This document shows positions 9,269-18,192 of a DNA stretch of 64,000 nt, piece by piece. The translations under genes were made by a program, and so were the position numbers. Position 1 is the stretch's first letter, and every line of letters starts with the position of its first letter. The notes beneath the pieces were generated by a model, which was not told the DNA's origin, ran no database searches, and saw only the letters and a program-made list of their open reading frames with translations. Origin of the DNA: an uncultured Clostridia bacterium (GTDB lineage Bacteria; Bacillota; Clostridia; Christensenellales; Borkfalkiaceae); NCBI GenBank assembly GCA_944354535.1, contig CALVPY010000051.1:28056-92055 (forward strand). Reading direction: 5' to 3'.

Positions 9269-9299
9269 GAAGAGAGGAACGTCTCTTCTGCCTTTCTTT
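9269..9299 (+). terminator. Probable intrinsic terminator after degV2
   Basis: GAAGAGA / TCTCTTC stem with a GGAACG loop (9269-9288), followed by the pyrimidine run TGCCTTTCTTT. It lies 44 bp upstream of proS, so it could also act as proS leader structure. No T-box signature was seen. Confidence 0.5.
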
Positions 9300-9331
9300 G
9301 CGGTCTTCGGTAGTATTTTTAGGAGCATTTT

Positions 9332-10762
9332 ATGGCAAAGGAACAGCAATTCGTATCGCAAATCGCCGACATCGAGTCGGACTTCCCCCAGTGGTATTCG
9401 GACGTCGTCTTAAAGACCAAGCTCGTTGACTACGGCCCCGTCAAAGGCACGATGGTCATCCGCCCGTACGGGTACGCCATCTGGGAAAATATCCAAAAGG
9501 AACTCGACAAGCGCTTCAAGGAGACGGGGCATGAAAACGCTTACTTCCCGCTCCTCATCCCCATGTCCTTCATGACGAAGGAGGCGGAGCACGTCGAAGG
9601 CTTTGCGCCCGAAGTCGCCGTCGTCACGCACGCGGGCGGGGAAAAGCTTGCAGAGCCGCTCTGCATCCGCCCGACTTCGGAGACCATCATCGGCACGATG
9701 TACGGCAAGTGGATCCAGTCTTACCGCGATCTTCCCGTCCTCATGAACCAGTGGGCGAACGTCATGCGTTGGGAGAAGACCACCCGTCCCTTCCTCCGCA
9801 CGAGCGAATTCCTCTGGCAGGAGGGCCACACCGTCCACGCCACCGAAGAGGAGGCGATGGAGGAGACGATGAAGATGCTCTCCGTCTATGAAGAGTTTGC
9901 AAAGACCTGCCTTTCGATGCCCGTTCTGACGGGGCGAAAGACGGAGAAGGAAAAGTTCGCGGGCGCCGTCGCCACCTTCGGGATGGAGGCGATGATGCAC
10001 GACGGCAAGAGCCTTCAAGCGGGCACCTCGCATTATCTCGGGCAGAATTTCTCCAAGGCGTTCGAGATCAAATTCCTCGATAAGGACGGCGTGCAGAAGT
10101 ACGCCTACACGACGAGCTGGGGCGTTTCCACCCGCCTCATCGGCGCGCTCATCATGACGCACGGCGACCAGCGCGGCCTCGTCATGCCTCCCGTCGTCGC
10201 GCCCGTGCAGGCAGTCATCGTACCCATCGCAGCAAAGAAGGGGGGCGTCCTCGAAGCCTGCACCGCACTCAAAGAGCGCCTTCAAAAGGCGGGCGTCCGC
10301 GTCGTTCTGGACGATACCGACAACTCTCCCGGCTGGAAGTTCAACGAGTGGGAGATGAAGGGCGTGCCCGTGCGCATCGAGCTCGGCCCGCGCGACATCG
10401 AAGCGGGCAAGATGACCGTCTGCCGCAGGGATACCCTCGAAAAGGGCGAACTTCCCCTCGAAAACGCGGAAGAGGGCGTCAAGGCGCTCCTTCACGAGAT
10501 CGCGGAAAATATGTATGACACCGCCAAGAAGCGCATGGAACAGCGCATCGTCGACGCAGAAACGCTCGACGAGCTTTTGGACGGCGTCAACCGCGGCAAC
10601 TTTGTGCGCGCCGGCTGGTGCGGCTGCCGCGAGTGCGAGGATAAAGTCAAAGAATTTGCCCAGGCGACCGCGCGCGTCTATGCGAAAGAAGATACTGCAA
10701 AGACCTGCGTTGCCTGCGGAAAGAAGTCGGCGCACACCATCGTGTTTGCGCGCGCCTATTGA
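9332..10762 (+). CDS. proS: Proline--tRNA ligase (archaeal/eukaryote-like ProS type)
   Basis: Charges tRNA-Pro. The class II synthetase motifs are visible: motif 2 around TTRPFLRTSEFLWQEGHT and motif 3 in SWGVSTRLIGALIMTHGD. There is no editing insertion between motifs 2 and 3, unlike the E. coli type. The C-terminal domain carries a zinc-type cluster, CGCREC and later CVACG. The length of 476 residues and the final Tyr are characteristic of the short ProS type 3. It has an AGGAG ribosome-binding site. It is followed 30 bp later by asnS, forming a tRNA-charging operon. Confidence 0.96.
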   Translation: MAKEQQFVSQIADIESDFPQWYSDVVLKTKLVDYGPVKGTMVIRPYGYAIWENIQKELDKRFKETGHENAYFPLLIPMSFMTKEAEHVEGFAPEVAVVTHAGGEKLAEPLCIRPTSETIIGTMYGKWIQSYRDLPVLMNQWANVMRWEKTTRPFLRTSEFLWQEGHTVHATEEEAMEETMKMLSVYEEFAKTCLSMPVLTGRKTEKEKFAGAVATFGMEAMMHDGKSLQAGTSHYLGQNFSKAFEIKFLDKDGVQKYAYTTSWGVSTRLIGALIMTHGDQRGLVMPPVVAPVQAVIVPIAAKKGGVLEACTALKERLQKAGVRVVLDDTDNSPGWKFNEWEMKGVPVRIELGPRDIEAGKMTVCRRDTLEKGELPLENAEEGVKALLHEIAENMYDTAKKRMEQRIVDAETLDELLDGVNRGNFVRAGWCGCRECEDKVKEFAQATARVYAKEDTAKTCVACGKKSAHTIVFARAY

Positions 10763-10792
10763 GATCGCCGCAAAAGGCAGGAGTGAGATCGT

Positions 10793-12166
10793 ATGAAACA
10801 CACCGATATTTATGACGTATTGAAACGCCCCGAACTGTTGGGGCAGGAAGTGACCGTCTGCGGCTGGGTGCGCACCTTCCGCGATTCCGCCGCCGTTTCC
10901 TTTTTGGAACTTGCCGACGGCACGAGCTTTCCCCGCCTTCAGATCGTCATCGACAAGAATGCCTTAAAGGTCGATCCCGAATGCACCAAGCTCGGCGCCT
11001 CGGTCTCAGTCAAGGGCGAAGTCGTCAAGGCGTTCAAGGGGGAAGGACATGAGCTCAACGCGAAGGAAGTGACGCTCCTCGGCAAATGCCCGCCCGAGTA
11101 TCCCATCCAGAAAAAGCGCACGACGCTGGAATTTTTGCGCAGCATCCCGCATCTGAGGCTGCGCACCAACACCTTCAACGCCGTGTTCCGCGTGCGTTCC
11201 GTCGCGGCGCAGGCTGTGCACCGCTACTTCCACGAGCACCGCTATTACTACGTCCATACGCCCATCATCACGGCGAGCGACTGCGAGGGCGCGGGGGAGA
11301 TGTTCCGCGTCACCACCCAGCCCTACAACGCCAAGTGCGAGAGCGAGCAGGACTATTACAAGAACGACTTCTTCGGCGTCAAGGCGGGGCTCTCCGTCTC
11401 GGGGCAGCTCGAAGGCGAAGTCGCCGCGATGGCGTTCAGCAAGATCTATACCTTCGGGCCATCCTTCCGCGCGGAGAACTCCAACACGACAAGGCACGTC
11501 GCAGAATTCTGGCACATCGAACCCGAAGTCGCTTTTGCAGAACTGCCCGACATCATCGAGATCGCGGAAGATATGGTCAAATATCTCATCCGCGCCGTGC
11601 TCGACGAATGCCCCGATGAGATCGCTTTCTTCGACAGCTTTGTCGAAAAGGGGCTTAAAGACAAGCTCGAACACGTCGCAACGAGCGATTTCGCCGTCTG
11701 CGATTACACGGACGCCGTCTCCATTCTTCAGAAGGCGGACGTCAAGTTCCAATACCCCGTCGACTGGGGCTGCGATCTTCAGACCGAGCACGAAAAATAC
11801 CTCACCGAAGTCGTCTTCAAGCGCCCCGTGTTCGTCACCAACTACCCGAAGGAGATCAAGTCCTTCTATATGAAGCAGAACCCCGACGGCAAGACGGTGG
11901 CGGCGACCGACCTTCTCGTTCCCGGCATCGGCGAGATCATCGGCTGCAGCGAAAGAGAGGCGGACTACGACAAACTGCTTGCCGCGATGAAGGCAAGAAA
12001 TATGGATATTTCCGCCTACAAGCAGTACCTCGACCTGCGCCTCTTCGGCAGCGTGCCGCACAGCGGGTTCGGGCTCGGGTTCGACCGTTTCGTCATGTAT
12101 GTGACGGGCATGGAGAACATCCGCGACGTCATCCTCTTTCCCCGCACGGTCAACAACATCATGTAA
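10793..12166 (+). CDS. asnS: Asparagine--tRNA ligase
   Basis: Charges tRNA-Asn. It has an N-terminal OB-fold anticodon-binding domain (VTVCGWVRTFRDS, FLELADGTSFPRLQIV) and a class IIb catalytic core. Core motifs include FRVRSVAAQAVHRYFHE, the flipping-loop segment ITASDCEGAGEMF, and the motif 3 stretch GFGLGFDRFVMYVTGMENIRD. Family features favour AsnS over AspS: the SGQLEGE segment and the absence of the bacterial AspS GAD insertion. It is 457 residues, a usual length, is preceded by AGGAGTG, and is terminated by a strong hairpin. Confidence 0.96.
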   Translation: MKHTDIYDVLKRPELLGQEVTVCGWVRTFRDSAAVSFLELADGTSFPRLQIVIDKNALKVDPECTKLGASVSVKGEVVKAFKGEGHELNAKEVTLLGKCPPEYPIQKKRTTLEFLRSIPHLRLRTNTFNAVFRVRSVAAQAVHRYFHEHRYYYVHTPIITASDCEGAGEMFRVTTQPYNAKCESEQDYYKNDFFGVKAGLSVSGQLEGEVAAMAFSKIYTFGPSFRAENSNTTRHVAEFWHIEPEVAFAELPDIIEIAEDMVKYLIRAVLDECPDEIAFFDSFVEKGLKDKLEHVATSDFAVCDYTDAVSILQKADVKFQYPVDWGCDLQTEHEKYLTEVVFKRPVFVTNYPKEIKSFYMKQNPDGKTVAATDLLVPGIGEIIGCSEREADYDKLLAAMKARNMDISAYKQYLDLRLFGSVPHSGFGLGFDRFVMYVTGMENIRDVILFPRTVNNIM

Positions 12167-12168
12167 AC

Positions 12169-12206
12169 AAAAAGGCTCCCAAAATAAAAAAGGGGGAGCC
12201 TTTTTT
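12169..12206 (+). terminator. Intrinsic terminator of the proS-asnS operon
   Basis: Stem AAAAAGGCTCCC / GGGAGCCTTTTTT with an A-rich loop, starting right after the asnS stop codon and followed by six T. Confidence 0.85.
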
Positions 12207-12218
12207 ATGCACTCTTTC

Positions 12219-12247
12219 TTGACAGGCGGCAGAGCAAATGCTATAAT
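12219..12247 (+). promoter_or_regulatory. Consensus sigma-A promoter of the GH42 gene
   Basis: Perfect TTGACA (12219-12224), 17-bp spacer, perfect TATAAT (12242-12247), 34 bp upstream of the beta-galactosidase start. Confidence 0.85.
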
Positions 12248-12281
12248 ACGCGAAGCAACAACTTTACACAAGGAGTATCTT

Positions 12282-14222
12282 ATGGACAAGGTTTATGTGG
12301 GAGCCGCGTACTACCCCGAACTGTGGGACTTAAGCGAGGTAGACAAGGACATCGAGCGTATGCACGCTGCCGGCGTCAACGTCGCGCGTATCGGCGAATT
12401 CGCCTGGAGCAGGATGGAGCCCAAGGAGGGGGAATTCGACTTCTCCTGGCTGCATGAAGTCGTGGATAAGCTGTATGCAGCGGGCATCGACAGCATCCTC
12501 TGCACGCCCTCCTGCACGCCGCCGCGCTGGCTCTTCAAGAAATATCCCGAGACCATCGTCGTCGATTCCAACGACCGCCGCGCGGAGATCTCCTCCCGCT
12601 GCCACCCCTGCAAGACCTCGCCCGTCATGCGCGAGAAAAACCGCATCATCACCGAACAGCTCGCCAAAGAATTCGGCTCGCACCCCGGCGTCATCGGCTG
12701 GCAGATCGACAACGAGATCTACCCTTACGGCGCAGGCTGCTACTGCCCGCTCTGCAAGAACGCGTTCCGTACCTATCTGAAAGAAAAATACGGCACGCCC
12801 GAAAAGCTCAATAAGGCATGGGGAATGTACCGCTGGTCGCTCAACTACGACAGTTTTGACGATGTCGATCCGCCCCGCTTTGAGCAGTGGAAGCACCCTT
12901 CGCTCGAGACGGAATGGCGCCGCTTCCATTGCAAGCAGATCATCTCGTACGTCGAAGAGCAGGCGGATGTGATCCATCAATATTCAAAAGCGCCCGTCGG
13001 AACGGACATGATGGTCACCAATCTTCTGAGCTATTACGAGATGAACAAAAAGCTCGACGTCATCCAATTGAACCATTACGAGCCCGCAAAGTTACTGCCC
13101 GACACCAAATTTTCCTTCGACTTTTTGCGGCCCATCCTGCCCCGTCCCTTCTGGATCACGGAAACGCAGGTCGGCTGGAACGGCAGCACTTCGGCTGCCT
13201 TCGGCTACCGCCCCGAGGGCAACTGCTATGTCAACACCTGGATGCCCATCGCACTCGGCGGCGAAATGAACGAATACTGGCTCTTCCGCGCTCACCCGCA
13301 GGGGCAGGAGCTCGGACACGGTGCGCTCTATTCCGCCCCGGGGAGAGCGTACCGCGTGACGGAAGAAGTCAAACGCGCCGCAGATGACTTTGCAAAGTGC
13401 GCAGACTTTTTGAAGAAGAGCAAGGTCGTCTCCAGGATCGCCATGCACTATTCCTCGACGGCGTACAGTCATTTCGCATCCGCACCGATCCTTGAAAATC
13501 TCGACTACCGCCGCACGCTCGTGCAGAACTTCCACGCCGCCTTCCGCGATACCAACATCGACGTCATCGATACGCAGCATTCCCTGGAAGGCTATGAAGT
13601 CATCCTCTCGCCCTTCCTTGCGACGGTGGACGAAAACGGCCTCAAAGAGCGCATCGTCGAATGGGTGAAGGCGGGCGGCACCTGGATCGTCGGCCCGATG
13701 AGCGACATCTACGACGAAAATACCTGCAGATATGTCAACGCGCCCTATTCCTTCGTCGAAGAGCTTGCGGGCGTATATGTGAAGTACCAGAAGCCCATTG
13801 CAAACGACGTCTTCAAGGCGCGCTTCGAAGACGGAACGGACTGCCCCGTCTCCATGTGCTACGACGCCTTCGAAGCAAGAGACTGCAGGACGCTCGCTTC
13901 CTACGACGGCGACGAATTCGGCGGGCTTTCCGTCATCACCGAACGCAAGGTGGGGGAGGGAAAAGTCATCCTGCTCGGCAGCGTGCCTTCCAAAGAGACG
14001 CTCAGAAAACTTGCGGGCGTTTCTCCCGTCGCCAAGGCGAGCGAGAATCTCGTCCTCGTCGGGCGTTCGGGCGAAGAGAACGGCATCATCGCGCTGGAAA
14101 CGGAACACAAAGAGGGCTCGCTCACTTTGGACGGCACTTATACCGACCTTCTGACGGGCGAAAATATGACGGGTACCGTCAACGTCGCGCCGCACCGCGT
14201 CCTCGTACTGAAAAAGGCTTAA
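12282..14222 (+). CDS. GH42 beta-galactosidase
   Basis: Hydrolyses terminal beta-galactosides. It begins VYVGAAYYPELWD, typical of GH42, and has a TIM barrel whose probable acid/base Glu lies in GWQIDNEIYPYGAG and probable nucleophile in FWITETQVGW. RIGEFAWSRMEP and CTPSCTPPRWLFKKYPE are further GH42 signatures. A trimerisation/glutaminase-like domain (about residues 390-590) and a small C-terminal beta domain follow, giving the usual ~650 residues. There is no signal peptide, so it is cytoplasmic and needs imported oligosaccharide. An AGGAG site precedes the start, and the gene has a perfect promoter. The adjacent esterase suggests use of decorated plant or host glycans. Confidence 0.94.
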   Translation: MDKVYVGAAYYPELWDLSEVDKDIERMHAAGVNVARIGEFAWSRMEPKEGEFDFSWLHEVVDKLYAAGIDSILCTPSCTPPRWLFKKYPETIVVDSNDRRAEISSRCHPCKTSPVMREKNRIITEQLAKEFGSHPGVIGWQIDNEIYPYGAGCYCPLCKNAFRTYLKEKYGTPEKLNKAWGMYRWSLNYDSFDDVDPPRFEQWKHPSLETEWRRFHCKQIISYVEEQADVIHQYSKAPVGTDMMVTNLLSYYEMNKKLDVIQLNHYEPAKLLPDTKFSFDFLRPILPRPFWITETQVGWNGSTSAAFGYRPEGNCYVNTWMPIALGGEMNEYWLFRAHPQGQELGHGALYSAPGRAYRVTEEVKRAADDFAKCADFLKKSKVVSRIAMHYSSTAYSHFASAPILENLDYRRTLVQNFHAAFRDTNIDVIDTQHSLEGYEVILSPFLATVDENGLKERIVEWVKAGGTWIVGPMSDIYDENTCRYVNAPYSFVEELAGVYVKYQKPIANDVFKARFEDGTDCPVSMCYDAFEARDCRTLASYDGDEFGGLSVITERKVGEGKVILLGSVPSKETLRKLAGVSPVAKASENLVLVGRSGEENGIIALETEHKEGSLTLDGTYTDLLTGENMTGTVNVAPHRVLVLKKA

Positions 14223-14234
14223 AGAAGGCTTGCC

Positions 14235-15080
14235 ATGATATACGAAAAAGTCGATCTCTATCGATACTTCGGCATAGAACGGGGGGAACAGGCAGAAGGG
14301 TACCTCACCGCGTATGTTCCCGCTTCCCTCGAACCCGAACTCAAAGCAAAGCTGCGCCCCGGGATGCTCGTCATCCCGGGCGGCGGCTATTGGTTCCGCT
14401 CGGGGCGGGAAAAGGAACCCGTTGCACTTGCCTATCTGCGGGAAGGCTACTGCGTGTTCACGCTCGACTACTCCGTACAGACGGCCTTTCCCGTCCCTCT
14501 CCTCGAAGCCGCGATGGCAATGATCTATCTTCGGGAAAACGCCGCAAAATACGGGCTCGACCCCGCACATCTCGCCGCGATCGGGTTTTCGGCGGGCGGC
14601 CACCTTGCGGGGATGCTCTCCTTGCTCTATGAAGAACCCGAGATCGTCTCGGTTTTAGGCGACAGAGCGAAGGAGGCGCGCCCCGACGCCGTTGTTCTCT
14701 CCTACCCCGTCATCACGATGGGGGAGCGGACGCACGGCGGCACGCGCGATAACATCACGGGAGGGAGCAAGGAACTGTTGCAGCGCCTTTCCCTCGAAAA
14801 ACGCGTCTTAGAGAAAGCGCCTCCTGCCTTTCTTTGGCATACACAGGAAGATGACTGCGTTCCCGTAGAAAACTCCCTTCTTTTGGCTGCGGCATACCGC
14901 AAGGCAGGCGTTCCCTTTGCCTTGCACATCTTTGAGCACGGCCCGCACGGACTGAGCCTCATTTCTCCCGAGACGAGCGATCAGACGGAATACGATACGC
15001 GGCTCGCACCCGTGGGGAAATGGTTTTCGCTTTCCCTCGACTGGCTGAAAAGCCGCGGATTTGCGGTAAGGCCCGTTTGA
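14235..15080 (+). CDS. Alpha/beta-hydrolase, probable carbohydrate esterase
   Basis: A 281-residue alpha/beta-hydrolase. It has an oxyanion segment VIPGGGYWFRSGRE, the nucleophile elbow IGFSAGGHLAG, a probable catalytic Asp in HTQEDDCVPVENS and the catalytic His in HGPHGLSL. This layout matches the BD-FAE/acetylxylan-esterase-like hydrolases commonly encoded beside glycosidases. It has no signal peptide, so it is cytoplasmic. It follows the GH42 gene after 12 bp and is probably cotranscribed, which fits removal of acetyl groups from imported oligosaccharides. The substrate itself is inferred only from context. Confidence 0.85.
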   Translation: MIYEKVDLYRYFGIERGEQAEGYLTAYVPASLEPELKAKLRPGMLVIPGGGYWFRSGREKEPVALAYLREGYCVFTLDYSVQTAFPVPLLEAAMAMIYLRENAAKYGLDPAHLAAIGFSAGGHLAGMLSLLYEEPEIVSVLGDRAKEARPDAVVLSYPVITMGERTHGGTRDNITGGSKELLQRLSLEKRVLEKAPPAFLWHTQEDDCVPVENSLLLAAAYRKAGVPFALHIFEHGPHGLSLISPETSDQTEYDTRLAPVGKWFSLSLDWLKSRGFAVRPV

Positions 15081-15413
15081 TTCGATTTTGCTCGAAATAT
15101 AAAAGAGAGAAAAGCGGCTGTTTTTTCGAAAAACATCGAAACAAGGCATCCTCTTTCGCCGCCGCAAGAAAGCAAAGGGAAGAAAAAATCTTCAAAAAAC
15201 CTTGTAAAAACATTTGACAAAGAGAGAAGAGTTGTGGTATCATTCTCGCGTCAAGCAGAGGCGAACCCTTCTCTCCGCACGGCAGACGGCTTGTGCGGGT
15301 CGATATTTCCCCAAGATACAAGCGGCCGAAACGCGCTTGTAAGAGGGATATTGCGGCAATCAACGGGTCACGCTCATGCGCGATCCGTTTTAATTTTTGT
15401 GAGAGGTGGAAAT
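15081..15413 (+). promoter_or_regulatory. infC operon leader (L20-type autoregulatory leader candidate)
   Basis: This 333-bp gap holds a promoter and a long structured leader. TTGACA (15214-15219) and TATCAT (15238-15243) are separated by 18 bp. About 170 nt of transcribed leader contain several short inverted repeats, for example around ACAAGCG / CGCTTGT near 15320-15345. It ends in an attenuator hairpin immediately before the infC ribosome-binding site. In Firmicutes this operon is feedback-controlled by L20 binding to such a leader; that this leader works in the same way is inferred from operon and layout. Confidence 0.6.
15363..15398 (+). terminator. Leader attenuator hairpin of infC-rpmI-rplT
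   Basis: ACGGGTCACGC (15363-15373) pairs with GCGCGATCCGT (15378-15388), ten pairs of eleven, with a TCAT loop. The T-rich run TTTAATTTTT follows and ends three bases before the infC ribosome-binding site. Confidence 0.75.
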
Positions 15414-15926
<513 letters not shown>

Positions 15927-15990
15927 AAAGCCGCGCGGCAAATCACGCCGCGGCCGAATAAATTCGAAAAACTCATTGGAGGACAAAGAT

Positions 15991-16191
15991 ATGCCGAAAC
16001 AGAAATCGCACAGCGGTAGCAAGAAGCGCTTCTGGCTCACCGGCACCGGGAAGGTCAACAGACCTCACGGCGGTAAGAACCACAAGGCGGAAACCAAGAA
16101 CAGAAAGAGAAAGAGAAATCTTCGTCAGACGACGCTCGTCTCCGCAACGCAGGAGAACACTGTCAAGAAGATGATCCCCTACAAGGACTAA
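15991..16191 (+). CDS. rpmI: 50S ribosomal protein L35
   Basis: A 66-residue, highly basic protein beginning MPKQKSHSGSKKRF, with the family's KTHSGxKKRF-type motif and a C-terminal NTVKKMIPY segment. The start is chosen at 15991 because TTGGAGGACA sits 8 bases upstream; an in-frame ATG 15 bases earlier overlaps that site. It lies between infC and rplT in the standard order. Between infC and rpmI a GC-rich inverted repeat (about 15930-15955) is present. Confidence 0.97.
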   Translation: MPKQKSHSGSKKRFWLTGTGKVNRPHGGKNHKAETKNRKRKRNLRQTTLVSATQENTVKKMIPYKD

Positions 16192-16206
16192 GAGGAGGCT
16201 GAAACA

Positions 16207-16557
16207 ATGCGTATTAAAAGAGGTGTCAACGCTGTCAAAAAGCGCAGAAAGATCTTAAAGCTCGCCAAGGGCTATTGGGGCAATAAGAGCAAGAACTATC
16301 GCATCGCCCGCGAAGCGGTGATGAAGTCGCTCAACTATGCATACGTCGGCAGAAGGCTGAAAAAGCGCGATATGCGTTCGCTTTGGATCGCGCGCATCAA
16401 TGCAGGCGCTCGCATGAACGGGCTCTCCTACTCCCGCCTCATGCACGGTCTGAAGGTCGCAGGGATCGACCTCAACCGCAAGGTGCTTGCAGATCTCGCA
16501 GTCACGGATGCCAAGGCATTCAGCGAACTTTGCGAGAAGGCAAAGGCCGCAATCTAA
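16207..16557 (+). CDS. rplT: 50S ribosomal protein L20
   Basis: A 116-residue protein with the family motifs [24 protein letters not shown], here split by family-typical basic runs, and [25 protein letters not shown]. It binds 23S rRNA early in 50S assembly and, in Firmicutes, represses its own operon through the leader RNA. It follows rpmI by 15 bp with an AGAGGAGG site and is the last gene before a strong terminator. Confidence 0.97.
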   Translation: MRIKRGVNAVKKRRKILKLAKGYWGNKSKNYRIAREAVMKSLNYAYVGRRLKKRDMRSLWIARINAGARMNGLSYSRLMHGLKVAGIDLNRKVLADLAVTDAKAFSELCEKAKAAI

Positions 16558-16565
16558 CGCACCGA

Positions 16566-16592
16566 AAAAGCCTTTTTCCAAAAAGGCTTTTT
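16566..16592 (+). terminator. Intrinsic terminator of infC-rpmI-rplT
   Basis: AAAAGCCTTTTT / AAAAAGGCTTTT stem with a two-base loop and a continuing T-run, 9 bp after the rplT stop. Confidence 0.85.
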
Positions 16593-16615
16593 TCCTATTC
16601 TTCTTGAGTCGTTCT

Positions 16616-17347
16616 ATGGTCATCCTGTCCAAAAACAACCCGCAGGTCAAGGAACTCCGCGCCCTCCGCGAAAAGAAAGCGCGGAAAGAGGCGGGCAGTT
16701 TCCTTGTCGAAGGGGAAAAGATGGTGAAGGAATGCCTTGCAAGCGGCATCCGCTTGAGGCGCATCGTCGCAAGGGAGGACTATCGGGGGGAACTTGCCCC
16801 CGATCTCGTCCTCGGCAGCGATGCCTTTTCGAGCATCTCCGAAGAAAAGACGCCGCAGCCCGTATTGGCGGAAGCCGAACTTCCTGATACTTCGCTGCGC
16901 CCGCCGAAGGGGAGCTGCCTTGTTCTGGACGGGCTGCAAGACCCCGCCAACGTGGGCGCCATCATACGGACGGCGAACGCGGCGGGATACAACGAGCTCT
17001 ATCTCATCGGCTGCGCCGATCCCTTCTCCCCGAAAAGCGTGCGCGCGAGCATGAGCGGCGTCTTCTTTACAGAGCTCATGCAGGGAACGCGGGAAGAGGT
17101 GCTCTCCGTGCTCGCAAACGTTCCGTTCATCGCGGCGGACATGGACGGGGAAAACATCTTCTCCTTCACGCCTCCCGAACAGTTCGCTCTCTGCATCGGA
17201 AGCGAGGGGAACGGTCTTTCCGAGGCCGTCCGCGCAAGGGCGGCGCATACGGTGCGCATCCCGATGGGCGAAAAGACGGAGAGTTTGAACGCCGCAGTCT
17301 CGGCGGGCATCCTCATGTACGAGCTCAAGAGAAATTTGTTTATCTAA
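16616..17347 (+). CDS. TrmH/SpoU family RNA 2'-O-methyltransferase
   Basis: A 243-residue SPOUT methyltransferase. An N-terminal substrate-binding domain (residues 1-95: NNPQVKELRALREKKARKE, FLVEGEKMVKE) precedes the knotted catalytic domain. That domain has motif 1 LDGLQDPANVGAIIRTANA, motif 2 CIGSEGNGLSE and motif 3 IPMGEKTESLNAAVSAGI. The family methylates 2'-OH groups in rRNA or tRNA with S-adenosylmethionine; the exact site is not predictable here. It lacks a clear ribosome-binding site, but no better start exists in frame. It follows the terminator of the ribosomal protein operon, whose read-through could supply transcription. Confidence 0.9.
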   Translation: MVILSKNNPQVKELRALREKKARKEAGSFLVEGEKMVKECLASGIRLRRIVAREDYRGELAPDLVLGSDAFSSISEEKTPQPVLAEAELPDTSLRPPKGSCLVLDGLQDPANVGAIIRTANAAGYNELYLIGCADPFSPKSVRASMSGVFFTELMQGTREEVLSVLANVPFIAADMDGENIFSFTPPEQFALCIGSEGNGLSEAVRARAAHTVRIPMGEKTESLNAAVSAGILMYELKRNLFI

Positions 17348-17370
17348 CGCAGAAACGAGGTTTTATATTT

Positions 17371-18111
17371 ATGTCAGGACACAGCAAATGGCACAATATC
17401 CAGGCGAAGAAGGGGAAAGCGGATGCCGCGCGCGGCAAGCTCTTCACCAAGATCGGCAGAGAACTTGCAGTCGCCGCAAAGGGCAATCCCAATCCTTCCA
17501 CCAACTCCAAGCTCGCCGACGTCATCGCAAAGGCAAAAGCGGCGAATATGCCCAACGACAACATCGAGCGCTCCATCAAGCGTGCCGCGGGCGACTTCGG
17601 CGACCGTGACTACAAGGAGCTCACCTACGAAGGGTACGGCGTGGGCGGCGCTGCCGTCATCATCACGACGCTCACCGACAACAACAACCGCACCGCGGGC
17701 GACGTGCGCGCCATCATGAGCAAGCACGGCGGCTCCCTCGGCACGACGGGCAGCGTCTCCTATATGTTCGACAACAAGGGCGTCATCGTCGTCGAGCGCA
17801 CGCCCGATCTCGACGAGGACACCGTGACGGAATACGCCCTCGACGCAGGCGCGGAAGATGTCGTCACCGAAGACGACGCTTACGAGATCTACACGACGCC
17901 CGCAGGCTTCTCCGAAGCGAGAAAGTATCTCGAAGAGAAGGGGCTCACCTTCCTGCAGGCGGAGATCACCATGATCCCTCAGAACAAGATCACCCTGCCC
18001 GAAGACAAGCTCGAGACCTTCATGAAGATGCTCGACAAGCTCGACGAAAACGACGACGTGCAGACCGTCTATCACAATGTAGAACTTCCCGAAGAGGAAG
18101 AAGAGGAATAA
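17371..18111 (+). CDS. yebC: YebC/PmpR family protein
   Basis: A 246-residue protein starting SGHSKWHNIQAKKGKADAA, the signature N-terminus of the YebC/TACO1 family. It has NMPNDNIERSIKRA, the three-domain length, and an acidic C-terminus (PEEEEEE). Family members have been described as transcription regulators and, more recently, as factors that help ribosomes through difficult motifs; which applies here is unknown. It has no close operon partner: 23 bp separate it from the methyltransferase and about 80 bp from proA. Confidence 0.95.
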   Translation: MSGHSKWHNIQAKKGKADAARGKLFTKIGRELAVAAKGNPNPSTNSKLADVIAKAKAANMPNDNIERSIKRAAGDFGDRDYKELTYEGYGVGGAAVIITTLTDNNNRTAGDVRAIMSKHGGSLGTTGSVSYMFDNKGVIVVERTPDLDEDTVTEYALDAGAEDVVTEDDAYEIYTTPAGFSEARKYLEEKGLTFLQAEITMIPQNKITLPEDKLETFMKMLDKLDENDDVQTVYHNVELPEEEEEE

Positions 18112-18192
18112 TGTCAGGCGGAGGGCGGGAGCTCTCCGCCTTTGCACTTATTTTCGAGCGGTTTGGCGCACGATTTGCAAGGAGGAAAATGT

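Noticed and set aside
9239-9331. T-box leader ahead of proS
   Set aside because: The gap is only 93 bp and has neither the T-box sequence nor specifier-loop architecture; a simple hairpin after degV2 explains it.
18142-18192. Upstream start of proA
   Set aside because: Family homology begins at 18193, where a GGAGG site is well placed; the longer version adds unrelated residues.
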